Shown here piece after piece: positions 8,984-16,785 of a stretch of DNA of 20,184 nt (position 1 is its first letter; every line of letters starts with the position of its first letter). The stretch covers positions 1 through 20,184 of IMG/VR virus record IMGVR_UViG_3300037502_002496; one strand, given 5' to 3'. The notes below the pieces were generated by a model. That model saw nothing but the letters and a program-made list of their open reading frames with translations. It did no database searches and had not been told where the DNA came from. The stretch is from a virus. The position numbers were made by a program, and so were the translations under genes.

Positions 8984-10825
8984 CTACGAGAAGTTTACTG
9001 ATTTTAAGTTTAATACCCTTACATTAATGTCCTTATTTGGGTATCTAATTTGGTAAGTTTGTGTTGGAGTTGCAAACAAAGTATCCGCAGTTGGTTGTAT
9101 TTGTCTTGTTACTGGATCTGAATATGGCATTGATGTTTGAGCTGAAGAATATTGACCACCAACTTGATTAAAGAACAGAACATCAGAAACACTCACAATA
9201 CCATTCTCAGATTGGAGTATTCTTCTTAATTCAGAAATATTAACGTTCTGACCTAACTCTCTAACCAAAGGATTAAAGAACTCACTAACTAATTGGATTA
9301 CTTTAGCGATGACTGCTCCTTGATTTTGACTATTATCTAATACGACATCAACAGTGACTGATAAGTCTATAGTTTCTGCCGCTTCAATAGAAATATAGTC
9401 ATTTATCATTCGATAATTTGAAAGGTAGTTAGCGACATTCTGTTTTAAGGTATTTGAAACGACATTGGTTAAACTACCACTTGTGTCGTAAGACAACATT
9501 TTAATTTTGATCTTGTTATTTTCCTCCGTAATTGCAACTTTTGCGGGTGCGCCAAACTGAGAAGGCATTGTTCTAATGATAGAATTGTAATCATTTACGG
9601 TAACCGCTCTGTTTTGTGCTGCAAAGTTAAATGACACCATGTTTCTAACATCGTCTGTTGTTGGTAAGTTAGCACCTCCAATAGCGGCTGTTACGTTATT
9701 ACACTGTAAACTATTAATAACACTTCGGTTTACAGAATCTGACGGACCATTAACAGCAAATGAAACAGTACCGATTTGATTGATTGTGTTTATACCTAAG
9801 TTACTTGATAAACCACCTCCGATTCTATACTGAACAAATAAAGTTGTGTTTGGTGTTAGAGCGGCACCCATAGCAAAGTTATTAGTATATCTACTCAAAT
9901 CAAAACCTTTACCATCACGAGCAAATTCTCTTAATTGTTGTTCTGCAGAGATATTACCACCACCGAAGGTCATTTTACAGAAACCTTCAGGGGTATATTC
10001 ACTGATGAATTTATTTGATGTTGTAATATATCTACCAACTTTAATACCTGGTTGATCCGAAACTTTAGTAGGATCTTCAATGAAAACTCTATCTTGTACC
10101 AAAGCATCAACTTCAAACCATCTTTCAGGTCCTACAGTGATAAAATCTTGTGGTTGAGGTATTGTTGAATATTGGGTACCAGGTTTAAGTAATACACTTG
10201 TAATACCTAATACATTTTTTTCAGGTAAGAATAATTCTAAATAAGGTCTTGCATCGTTAGCTGTGATTACTCTTTTATAAACCTTAGTAATACCATTAAC
10301 AACAACTTCTCGTTTAACAATCGTGTAATTAATAAGTTTACCACTTGAATCAAAATTAGGTATTTTAACTCTGTTTGGTGATCCTTCAGCGTTTATTGGT
10401 GATGCAAAATCAATATCATATACAGTTTCAAATGGTTGTCCTGCACCATTAACTTGAGATCCTCTTCTTAATACACCACAATATCTTAAATCCTCCCTAT
10501 CTCCAAAAGCAGGTACTGTAATTGAAAAGTCGACCAAAGCCACCGATGGTCTTTGACCTGGTACTTTTAAACCATAAGTTCTTGCGATATTATATACTGA
10601 ATTCTTTTGTCGTGCAAACTGTAGTACAGTTTCTTGAATACTTCTATCGATTTGGAAGTTGAGGTTATCAGTAACCGCAGCATTCAAATCTAACATAACA
10701 GAGAAAATACCCGCATCATTAAAGTTTTGTACTAAATCAGGATAATACGTTCTAGTAAAGTTAATTAACTCAGTTCTTACTCCTTGAAAGTCTCGGACCG
10801 TATAAGATATATTCTTTTCTGCCAT
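8984..10825 (-). CDS. 6: Baseplate wedge protein, gp6-like (613 aa)
   Basis: This protein probably forms part of the wedge ring that encircles the baseplate hub and changes shape during tail contraction. The 613-aa length is close to T4 gp6 (660 aa). The N-terminal pattern is typical of the gp6/baseplate J-like family: YTVRDFQGVRTELINF (about 8-23), then NFNDAGIFSVMLDLNAAVTD (about 34-53) and an IDR segment, then a YGLKVPGQRPS stretch. A conserved-looking C-terminal part, RELGQNVNISELRRIL with GIVSVSDV (about 520-545), also matches the family style. It starts 6 bp after the gp25-like gene, and gp25-gp6 adjacency is known in cyanophage-type T4 relatives. The ATG at 10825 lacks a Shine-Dalgarno sequence. 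The protein is soluble, with no signal peptide or membrane segment. Confidence 0.85.
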   Translation of the reverse strand: MAEKNISYTVRDFQGVRTELINFTRTYYPDLVQNFNDAGIFSVMLDLNAAVTDNLNFQIDRSIQETVLQFARQKNSVYNIARTYGLKVPGQRPSVALVDFSITVPAFGDREDLRYCGVLRRGSQVNGAGQPFETVYDIDFASPINAEGSPNRVKIPNFDSSGKLINYTIVKREVVVNGITKVYKRVITANDARPYLELFLPEKNVLGITSVLLKPGTQYSTIPQPQDFITVGPERWFEVDALVQDRVFIEDPTKVSDQPGIKVGRYITTSNKFISEYTPEGFCKMTFGGGNISAEQQLREFARDGKGFDLSRYTNNFAMGAALTPNTTLFVQYRIGGGLSSNLGINTINQIGTVSFAVNGPSDSVNRSVINSLQCNNVTAAIGGANLPTTDDVRNMVSFNFAAQNRAVTVNDYNSIIRTMPSQFGAPAKVAITEENNKIKIKMLSYDTSGSLTNVVSNTLKQNVANYLSNYRMINDYISIEAAETIDLSVTVDVVLDNSQNQGAVIAKVIQLVSEFFNPLVRELGQNVNISELRRILQSENGIVSVSDVLFFNQVGGQYSSAQTSMPYSDPVTRQIQPTADTLFATPTQTYQIRYPNKDINVRVLNLKSVNFS

Positions 10826-10831
10826 ATACTA

Positions 10832-11290
10832 TTAAATATTGATAATAATAAAATCACTAGATTCAAAAGCTGAATCCGTTATTCTATAATCTATTTTAAT
10901 TCTTGCTGTGTGTTCTAATTGAGCGATGTTGGTAACTTTAAATTCTCGTTCACCATCTCTATTTACTGTGTATCCTTTATCTTCTAATCCTGCGGATGCT
11001 GGTTCAACAGTAATATTAGTCACTTGTAGATTTGGCATGTAATTACCTATCGTATCTCTAATTTCAGATTCGATATCTGAAAATGTTGGTCCATCTAAAG
11101 GTTCGAAAATATATTCATAAAGACGTGTACCAAAATCAGGTAAAAAATATCTTGACCCTTTCCTAGTTAAAAGTAAATGAACTAAGTCAGATCTAATTTC
11201 AGCTTCCGTAGAATTTGTCACATCTAAATATCTACCCGTGAACGAATCTACAAAAGGAAAAGAAATACCGTATGTAATGCCATTTGCCAT
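10832..11290 (-). CDS. 25: Baseplate wedge protein, gp25-like (152 aa)
   Basis: gp25 is a small wedge protein of the contractile-tail baseplate with a lysozyme-like fold but no known enzymatic role. It attaches the first sheath layer to the baseplate. The diagnostic region is visible at about residues 31-66: EIRSDLVHLLLTRKGSRYFL, then PDFGTRLYEYIFEPLD. It combines the family's 'LLT..GSR' segment with the 'FG..L...IFEP.D' segment. The length of 152 aa is slightly above T4 gp25 (132 aa). The ATG at 11290 has no Shine-Dalgarno sequence and sits in an A/T-rich leader downstream of the terminator at about 11335-11365. This is the first gene of the baseplate run, with gp6 following 6 bp later, so the gap before it is the likeliest promoter site for the tail module. 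Confidence 0.88.
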   Translation of the reverse strand: MANGITYGISFPFVDSFTGRYLDVTNSTEAEIRSDLVHLLLTRKGSRYFLPDFGTRLYEYIFEPLDGPTFSDIESEIRDTIGNYMPNLQVTNITVEPASAGLEDKGYTVNRDGEREFKVTNIAQLEHTARIKIDYRITDSAFESSDFIIINI

Positions 11291-11320
11291 ATTACATAAA
11301 TATAGTGTCGTGATATTTTC

Positions 11321-11330
11321 AATAAATAGT
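11321..11330 (-). promoter_or_regulatory. Candidate promoter-like motif ACTATTTATT upstream of gp25-like gene
   Basis: The minus strand reads ACTATTTATT, starting just downstream of the terminator's T-tract and ending 30 bp before the gp25-like ATG. Because a terminator precedes it, the baseplate genes need a promoter here unless read-through supplies them. The same core recurs before the giant and helicase genes. This is a pattern match only. Confidence 0.3.
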
Positions 11331-11334
11331 TATG

Positions 11335-11366
11335 AAATAAAAAATCCCGACATAGTGTCGGGATTA
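11335..11366 (-). terminator. Intrinsic terminator after the 167-aa gene
   Basis: The sequence 11343-11365 is a perfect 10-bp inverted repeat (AATCCCGACA/TGTCGGGATT) with a three-base loop. On the minus strand the stem runs directly into a T-rich tract (TTTTTTATTT). It lies 21 bp after the stop of the 167-aa gene and 44 bp or more before the gp25-like gene, so it separates the small unit from the baseplate operon. Confidence 0.9.
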
Positions 11367-11386
11367 GTGTCGTGTTGATGTCGTGA

Positions 11387-11890
11387 TTAAGCGTTTTCTG
11401 GTTTATCAGGATCCAATACTTTAGCAAGTCCTAATAGTAAACCTGAGACACCCCAACTAATTGCAAGTCCCACAGGAAATCCTGTCATCGATGCAATTAA
11501 AATAGCCGCAGGTACCCCACCCCAATTTCCGATGTTGGCAGCCCCAATATCACGTAGTATTCTACCTAACTTTTCTTTAGGTGTTTCGTTCTCATTCTCT
11601 TCACTCATTTCACCGTTCATAGCTTCACTTGCAAGATCTTTAACCGCATCGTGAGCTTCTTTAGCTGATGTATATTCATTAATACCTAAATTATCTAAAA
11701 CGTTCTTAATTTGGTTTATTTCACGATCAGATAGATTAGATACGATATCTTCTAATTTCATTTGTACTTTAGGTGAATCAACAATTTTTTCAACTTTTCT
11801 TGATGCCATAGAATCCTCAGCGTCTTCCTTTATAATTCGTTTAACTATATTAGTTAAATCATTTTCAGTCAATCTTACTACTTTCTTCAT
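11387..11890 (-). CDS. Unknown 167-aa protein with LTENDL-type N-terminus and hydrophobic C-terminus
   Basis: The gene sits alone between two intrinsic terminators, so it probably has its own transcript. The N-terminus (MKKVVRLTENDLTNIVKRII, 1-20) is a basic amphipathic helix ending in I-K-E (20-22). An acidic stretch, DAED, follows directly. The middle (about 30-115) is charged and helical, with an acidic run at 95-103 (EMSEENENE). Residues about 126-158 are hydrophobic and glycine-rich, with a Pro-Gly-containing turn region that could form a membrane hairpin, and the tail is short and polar. From memory, similar 'LTE.DL..IVKR.I.E' N-termini recur in other phage proteins, but I cannot search for them. 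The layout resembles T4 internal head proteins, whose N-terminal targeting peptide is cut after (L/I)-X-E. A holin-like or other membrane role is also possible. Function unknown. Confidence 0.85.
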   Translation of the reverse strand: MKKVVRLTENDLTNIVKRIIKEDAEDSMASRKVEKIVDSPKVQMKLEDIVSNLSDREINQIKNVLDNLGINEYTSAKEAHDAVKDLASEAMNGEMSEENENETPKEKLGRILRDIGAANIGNWGGVPAAILIASMTGFPVGLAISWGVSGLLLGLAKVLDPDKPENA

Positions 11891-11899
11891 AATAATTTT

Positions 11900-11907
11900 T
11901 ATTTATA
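11900..11907 (-). promoter_or_regulatory. T4 late-promoter-like octamer TATAAATA
   Basis: The minus strand carries TATAAATA, the exact consensus core of T4 late promoters, 9 bp before the ATG of the 167-aa gene and just downstream of the nrdA terminator. The position suits a promoter for an isolated gene. If it is used like a T4 late promoter, the 5' leader would be only a few bases. The octamer lies within a palindrome (TATTTATAAATA), and A/T-rich sequence makes chance matches likely. No late sigma-factor gene is visible in this window. Confidence 0.4.
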
Positions 11908-11919
11908 AATACCTTATAT

Positions 11920-11953
11920 AAAAAAAAATCACCAATTTAATTGGTGATTTTTA
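11920..11953 (-). terminator. Intrinsic terminator after nrdA
   Basis: Positions 11924-11935 and 11941-11952 form a 12-bp stem (AAAAATCACCAA against TTGGTGATTTTT) with a five-base loop, followed on the minus strand by a run of eight T. It begins 5 bp past the nrdA stop. Its A-rich 5' arm gives it some bidirectional character, but only minus-strand genes flank it. It ends the replication/nucleotide operon. Confidence 0.9.
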
Positions 11954-11957
11954 ATTT

Positions 11958-14387
11958 TTAGGAAGAACATCCAAAACATTCGAAATCTGAATTCTCAGGT
12001 TTTTGTGGTAAATTTAAACTATTATAGTCAACTTTCGGTGGTTCAGGTGTCACTATTGGTTTTTGTTTTTTTGATATGTCCATCGCCAAGTGTTTTGCTC
12101 CTGTTGAGATTGCCTTGGTTCTAACATAATAACAAAGTGTTTTCAACCCTCTTTCCCAAGAGTGGAAGTGTGATGAAGTAATCTTCGATAATGTTGGGTT
12201 AGACATATATATATTCATTGATTGTGATTGGTCAATGAATGGTGCTCTGTCCGCAGCCATATCAATAAGTTGTTTTTGTGATATCTCCCAAATTGTTTTG
12301 TATTTAGGTATCAAATGTTCAATTCGTTTAACTTTCTTATTGTAATTTTTATCTTCAGGATCTAAGTAGTTATTGAAATTAATGTTTTGGATTGACCCTT
12401 CGTTCATAATAATTTCATTTTTCAAATCCTCAGACCATATACCTATTTTTTCAAAGTCTGCAATTAAATATTTGTTCACAATCATGATCTCACCACCAAC
12501 AACTCGTCTATTAAAAATTGCCGAGTGCGCGGGTTCTGTCATTTCATAAGACCCTGTGATCTTAGCCGAAGATGCCACTGGCATTTGTGCTGTGAATAAT
12601 GAGTTACAAACACCATGAGATTTAACACTTTCTTTTAGTTTATCCCAATCCCACATTCCTGAAAGTTGCGTTTCATCAACGTTCCACATATCGAATTGGA
12701 ATACTCCTTGTGACATCGGTGACCCATCAAAATGTGAATATGGTTTGTAATTACCATTTATACATAATTGATTACTCTCGTAGATAGCTGCGTAATAGAT
12801 AGTTTCAAAGATATCTCTATTCAATTTCTTGGCTTCCTCAGATGTAAAGATATAATCCATCAAATAGAATACGTCCGCCAAACCTTGAGTTCCAATTGCA
12901 ATCGCTCTTTGTTCTAAACCACCTTTTCTACCTTTTTCAGTTGAGTAGTTGTTAATATCAACGACTTTGTTGAGTGATCTCACAACTTTTCTAACTTCAG
13001 TGAATAGAAGTTCAAAATCAAACTTTCCTGACTTAATAAAGTTTTTCAATACCATAGATGATAAGGTACAGATCGCCGTTGTTTCTTCATCAGTGTACTG
13101 ATAAATCTCATTACAAAGGTTTGATTGTTTGATAACACCGATATTTTGGTGGTTAGTTTTCTTATTAGCATTATCTTTAGAACATAAGTAAGGAACACCA
13201 GTTTCAACTTGAGATTCAATAACTTTGGTCCAAATGTCTTGAGCTTTAACTTTTTTACCAAGACCCATAGATACCGCTTGATTATAAACTTCTTCGTATT
13301 CATCACCATAACATTCTTGTAATGGTTTTAGTCCGGCTTTCTTGATATCATTAGGACAGAACAAATACCAATCAGTATTTTCTCTTACCGCTCTCATAAA
13401 GTTATCAGGAATCCAAAGTGCCGTAAATAAATCACGAGCTCTTAATTCTTCAGCACCTGTATTCTTTTTAATATCTAATAAATCAAAGATATCTTTGTGC
13501 CAAGGCTCAAGATAAATCGCCGCTGAACCTGGTCTACGTCCTTGTTGGTTGAAGAATCTAAGTGATTCGTTTACGATCTTAAGGTATTTCAATAGACCTC
13601 CAGCATATCCACCCGAACTAGAAATTCTACTTTCTTTACTACGAATGTTAGACATAGAAAGTCCAATACCCGCAGCATCTGATGAGAATGTAGAGATATC
13701 AGTTAAAGTATCTAACAAACCTTTTCTTGAGTCCGCATCATTATAATGAAGTACACAAGATGCTAATTGAGGTACTTTTGTACCTGAATTAATCATGATA
13801 GGTGTTGCCTTTGATATCAATTGTTCAGATAAAGATTTGTAGTATTCAAACGCGTCAGTAATGTTTGAAGTAACCCATAACGCAACTCTCATGTACATGT
13901 GTTGTGGTCTTTCAATTACTTTACCGTTTGGTCGTTTCAATAAATACATTTCTTGTAATGATCTCCAAGCGAAGTAATCAAAGTTGTAATCATTTTCGTG
14001 ATTGATTACAGCGTCGATTGTATCTTCACCATATTCTTTAATGGTCTCAATAAGTTTCTCATTGATAATCCCATCTTCATAAAGTTGCATCATAGTTTGT
14101 GAAAAACTTTCATTTGTTTCTTTATGATATGAAGAAATTGCAACCGATGCTGCCAATCTTGAGTAGTCGTGGTGACTACCAGTATAAGATGCTGCAATCT
14201 CGTAAACCAATTTGTCAAGTTCTTTTGTTGTTACCTCACCCTCAGTTGGTACTGAAGTGATAACTTTAATAAAGATCTCGTCTGAATTCACATTCAAACC
14301 TTTCGCAGATCGTTTTACTCTGTTGTAAATCTTTTGTGGATTAAATGAGACAACCTCACCACCTCGTTTAATAATTTTTAATGACAT
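11958..14387 (-). CDS. nrdA: Class Ia ribonucleotide reductase large (alpha) subunit, NrdA
   Basis: NrdA reduces ribonucleoside diphosphates to deoxy forms using a radical supplied by NrdB, raising dNTP supply for phage replication. The 809-aa length is normal. Visible parts are an N-terminal ATP-cone (about 3-90), the redox cysteine pair C211 (QLASCVLHYND) and C440 (AICTLSSMVL), and the active-site N423/C425/E427 in SNLCNEI. Y753-Y754 (LCYYVRTKA) belong to the radical-transfer path. The C-terminal redox tail is CFGC (C804, C807). All class I catalytic residues are therefore present. The wording around these sites is closer to the eukaryotic/Bacteroidota type than to the E. coli type. The gene starts 10 bp after nrdB with no Shine-Dalgarno sequence and ends at a strong terminator. 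The ATP-cone suggests feedback control by ATP/dATP. Confidence 0.96.
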   Translation of the reverse strand: MSLKIIKRGGEVVSFNPQKIYNRVKRSAKGLNVNSDEIFIKVITSVPTEGEVTTKELDKLVYEIAASYTGSHHDYSRLAASVAISSYHKETNESFSQTMMQLYEDGIINEKLIETIKEYGEDTIDAVINHENDYNFDYFAWRSLQEMYLLKRPNGKVIERPQHMYMRVALWVTSNITDAFEYYKSLSEQLISKATPIMINSGTKVPQLASCVLHYNDADSRKGLLDTLTDISTFSSDAAGIGLSMSNIRSKESRISSSGGYAGGLLKYLKIVNESLRFFNQQGRRPGSAAIYLEPWHKDIFDLLDIKKNTGAEELRARDLFTALWIPDNFMRAVRENTDWYLFCPNDIKKAGLKPLQECYGDEYEEVYNQAVSMGLGKKVKAQDIWTKVIESQVETGVPYLCSKDNANKKTNHQNIGVIKQSNLCNEIYQYTDEETTAICTLSSMVLKNFIKSGKFDFELLFTEVRKVVRSLNKVVDINNYSTEKGRKGGLEQRAIAIGTQGLADVFYLMDYIFTSEEAKKLNRDIFETIYYAAIYESNQLCINGNYKPYSHFDGSPMSQGVFQFDMWNVDETQLSGMWDWDKLKESVKSHGVCNSLFTAQMPVASSAKITGSYEMTEPAHSAIFNRRVVGGEIMIVNKYLIADFEKIGIWSEDLKNEIIMNEGSIQNINFNNYLDPEDKNYNKKVKRIEHLIPKYKTIWEISQKQLIDMAADRAPFIDQSQSMNIYMSNPTLSKITSSHFHSWERGLKTLCYYVRTKAISTGAKHLAMDISKKQKPIVTPEPPKVDYNSLNLPQKPENSDFECFGCSS

Positions 14388-14397
14388 AATCTAATAT

Positions 14398-15345
14398 TTA
14401 AAAGTCGTCTGTAAATGTTATTGTTTCATTCAGTTTTGCCTTCTGATACTCCATTGTTCTTGATTCAAAGAAGTTACCTTTAGTTTCAACCGCAATTTGT
14501 TCCATAAATTTGAATGGTTGTTCAACGTTAAATTCTTTACTACAACCCATTTTAACTAACAATCCGTCAACAACAAACTCAAGATATTGTTTCATTAAGT
14601 TTGAGTTCATACCGATCAAAGAAACAGGAAGTGATTCTGTAATGAACTCTTTCTCAATCTCAAGAGCCGATAATAGAATCTCTTTGATTCGTTTTTCAGA
14701 AGGTTTATTTTCTAAGTGATTATTCAATAAGTGAATTGCAAAATCACAATGTAAGTTCTCATCTTTAAAAATAAGTGAGTTAGCATTACATAAACCTTGC
14801 ATAATTCCTCTTGATTTCAACCAGAAAATAGAACAGAATGAACCTGAGAAAAAGATACCTTCAACAGCAGCAAATGCAACTAATCTTTCTGCAAATGATG
14901 CCTTTTCAATCCATTCTAATGCCCACTTCGCTTTTTTCTGAACTGCCGGTAATCTATCGATCGCGTTGAAACATTCATCTTTTTCTTTTGGGTTGTTGAT
15001 GTATGTATCGATCAATAATGAATACATAAGTGAGTGGATGTTTTCCATCGCCAATTGGAACCCGTAAAAGAACTTCGCCTCAGGATATTGTACTTCTCGG
15101 TAGAAGTTTTCCGCCAAGTTTTCATTCACAATTCCGTCTGATGCTGCGAAGAATGATAATACATTTTTAACGAAGTATTTCTCATTATCAGTTAATGTTT
15201 CCCAATCTCTGATGTCGTTTGTTAAATCCACCTCTTCTGCTGTCCAAAAAGCCGCTTGGTGTTGTTTGTAAAATTCCCATATATCATTGTGTTCAATAGG
15301 GAAGATGACGAACCGACCAGGATTTTCTACTAGTATTTTTTCCAT
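14398..15345 (-). CDS. nrdB: Class Ia ribonucleotide reductase small (beta) subunit, NrdB
   Basis: NrdB holds a di-iron site and a tyrosyl radical that drives catalysis in NrdA. The likely metal ligands can all be assigned: D40 (WTAEEVD), E101 and H104 (MENIH), E162 (AAVEGIFF), E196 and H199 (KDENLH). The radical tyrosine is Y108 in [10 protein letters not shown]. Stretches such as [13 protein letters not shown] and [11 protein letters not shown] match the eukaryote-like R2 subfamily. The length is 315 aa, short because the N-terminal extension of eukaryotic R2 is absent. The C-terminus FTDDF ends in the acidic/Phe pattern that docks R2 onto R1. The gene lies 23 bp after the helicase and 10 bp before nrdA, so the two subunits are probably co-expressed. 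The ATG at 15345 has only A/T-rich sequence upstream. Confidence 0.96.
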   Translation of the reverse strand: MEKILVENPGRFVIFPIEHNDIWEFYKQHQAAFWTAEEVDLTNDIRDWETLTDNEKYFVKNVLSFFAASDGIVNENLAENFYREVQYPEAKFFYGFQLAMENIHSLMYSLLIDTYINNPKEKDECFNAIDRLPAVQKKAKWALEWIEKASFAERLVAFAAVEGIFFSGSFCSIFWLKSRGIMQGLCNANSLIFKDENLHCDFAIHLLNNHLENKPSEKRIKEILLSALEIEKEFITESLPVSLIGMNSNLMKQYLEFVVDGLLVKMGCSKEFNVEQPFKFMEQIAVETKGNFFESRTMEYQKAKLNETITFTDDF

Positions 15346-15368
15346 TTATTCTAAAATTTATTTATTTG

Positions 15369-16751
15369 TTAATTTGACTGTGTTTCTCGTTGTTTTCTCT
15401 TTTCTAAGAGTTCTTTAACTCGTTGTCGTTGTCTTTCTTCTTTTTGTTCTTCAAGACCTAAGAACGTTGTTGTACTTTCAGTATCTATTTCAATCATTGC
15501 ATTATCGAATTTACAATTCTCAAACACAACCCCATCGTCACCAATTCGAGACTTGGTTATTGCAATGGTTGCCAATTTCATTTCTTTTTGTTGTAATGTC
15601 TTAGCCACCGATATAATAACGTGTCCTACTTGTGCCTTTTTAATTGATCCCCCCATTTGATCTGTTGTCACAACTTCTGATGAAATTGATGATCTGTTAC
15701 CTTGTGTTGCGGTCCAACCTACAATATTCATCTCGTGACACATCGCTTCAAATGCTCTCATTACTGACCCTTCACTCTTCCATTCATCACCCAAATTTTT
15801 GTCAGGAACAATACAATCAATATAATCCAAAACAATCATATCTACTTTAATTCCATCAGAAACCATCTTTCTAATTTGGTTTTTAATTTGTAACATCGTT
15901 AGAGTATCCGATGGTAATTTTTTCAATATTAGTTTGTTTGGCATTGTTTCTTCAATCTCCCTAACTTTACTCATAACTTCATCTTTTTTCTCTGACAAAT
16001 CGTCAGGATGGATTTTAGTCCATAGAGTGAAGTGTTTTCTTTGGATTACCTTTGGGTTGTCCTCAAAAAAGATCTGAAGAACGTTAAATCCTAAGTTAAA
16101 TGCGTGGTTTGCCATTTTCGTTAAGATGGTTGACTTACCCACACCCGTTGGCGCTAAGATAACACCAATTTCTCCTTTTGCCAAACCTCCTTTTAATAAT
16201 CTATCAATACCGGGTATTCCCATAGGAATTGGGTGTCTGTAATCATCTTCAAGAACCTGATCTAAGTTTGAGAACACATCTAACATTGATGTGTCTTTTG
16301 CACCTACTTGTAGTGCTGACTTAACCATTTCTTCAAGGGTATCGTAGTTCTCAAATTCACCACCATCGATGATCTTTTGAGCCTTACCCATTACCTTTTG
16401 TAGTTCTTGTTGTTTACAGAATTTCAGAGCCTTTTCTTGTACGAAAGCTACGCCATCGATAGGTGCATCCTTAATTTTCTTAATTGTGTCTAATACAATC
16501 TTAGATGCGATCTCCTGTTGGAGTTCTGATTTTGTAATCTGTTCGAGGGTTTCAAATGACGGGGTATGGTCGTATTTTACATAATACTCTCTAACCATCT
16601 GAATTATGATTTTGAAATATTTATTCTCAAAATAACTGTTCTCAATCACATCTATAATTGAATGTGAAAAGTCCTTATCTACGATGATTTGATTTAATAA
16701 TTGTAATTGAAAAGTATTACCTAAATACTCAAAATTTTTACCTGTCGCCAT
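15369..16751 (-). CDS. 41: Replicative DNA helicase, DnaB/T4 gp41 family
   Basis: This is a ring-shaped 5'-3' helicase that unwinds the phage fork with the primase. The 460-aa protein has a helical N-terminal domain (about 1-150) and a RecA-like C-terminal motor. Walker A is APTGVGKST (200-208). The probable catalytic glutamate is E230 (IFFED), and Walker B is IVLDYID (306-312). A TATQGNR element (347-353) and a likely arginine finger in KSRIGDDG (R402) complete the DnaB-family set. The length is close to T4 gp41 (475 aa). The C-terminal 30 residues are strongly charged (E/K/R/Q), possibly for partner contacts. This is the only gene here with a clear Shine-Dalgarno sequence. It lies between the 149-aa unknown and nrdB. 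Confidence 0.93.
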   Translation of the reverse strand: MATGKNFEYLGNTFQLQLLNQIIVDKDFSHSIIDVIENSYFENKYFKIIIQMVREYYVKYDHTPSFETLEQITKSELQQEIASKIVLDTIKKIKDAPIDGVAFVQEKALKFCKQQELQKVMGKAQKIIDGGEFENYDTLEEMVKSALQVGAKDTSMLDVFSNLDQVLEDDYRHPIPMGIPGIDRLLKGGLAKGEIGVILAPTGVGKSTILTKMANHAFNLGFNVLQIFFEDNPKVIQRKHFTLWTKIHPDDLSEKKDEVMSKVREIEETMPNKLILKKLPSDTLTMLQIKNQIRKMVSDGIKVDMIVLDYIDCIVPDKNLGDEWKSEGSVMRAFEAMCHEMNIVGWTATQGNRSSISSEVVTTDQMGGSIKKAQVGHVIISVAKTLQQKEMKLATIAITKSRIGDDGVVFENCKFDNAMIEIDTESTTTFLGLEEQKEERQRQRVKELLEKRKQRETQSN

Positions 16752-16761
16752 ATAGTTTTTT

Positions 16762-16768
16762 CTCCTTT
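16762..16768 (-). promoter_or_regulatory. Strong Shine-Dalgarno site AAAGGAG before the helicase
   Basis: The minus strand reads AAAGGAG ten bases before the helicase ATG at 16751. It supports that start and stands out because the other starts in the window lack such a site. Confidence 0.7.
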
Positions 16769-16774
16769 AGTAAA

Positions 16775-16784
16775 AATAAATAGT
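16775..16784 (-). promoter_or_regulatory. Candidate promoter-like motif ACTATTTATT upstream of the helicase
   Basis: The minus strand reads ACTATTTATT 23 bp before the helicase ATG, immediately after the stop of the 149-aa gene. The same ten bases occur before the gp25-like gene, and nine nearly identical bases precede the giant gene. It may allow separate expression of helicase-nrdBA. The evidence is recurrence only. Confidence 0.25.
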
Positions 16785-16785
16785 A

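Larger units (their letters stand above)
11303..11386. repeat. Four short TGTCG-containing direct repeats between two genes
   Basis: The gap between the gp25-like gene and the 167-aa gene carries four copies of a TGTCG core followed by T/G and G (11306, 11356, 11368 and 11379). Three copies also share a preceding TAG. The last three are spaced 12 and 11 bp apart, close to one helical turn. One copy forms an arm of the terminator stem. The cluster could be an operator for the gp25 transcript or debris from terminator duplication. Confidence 0.4.
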
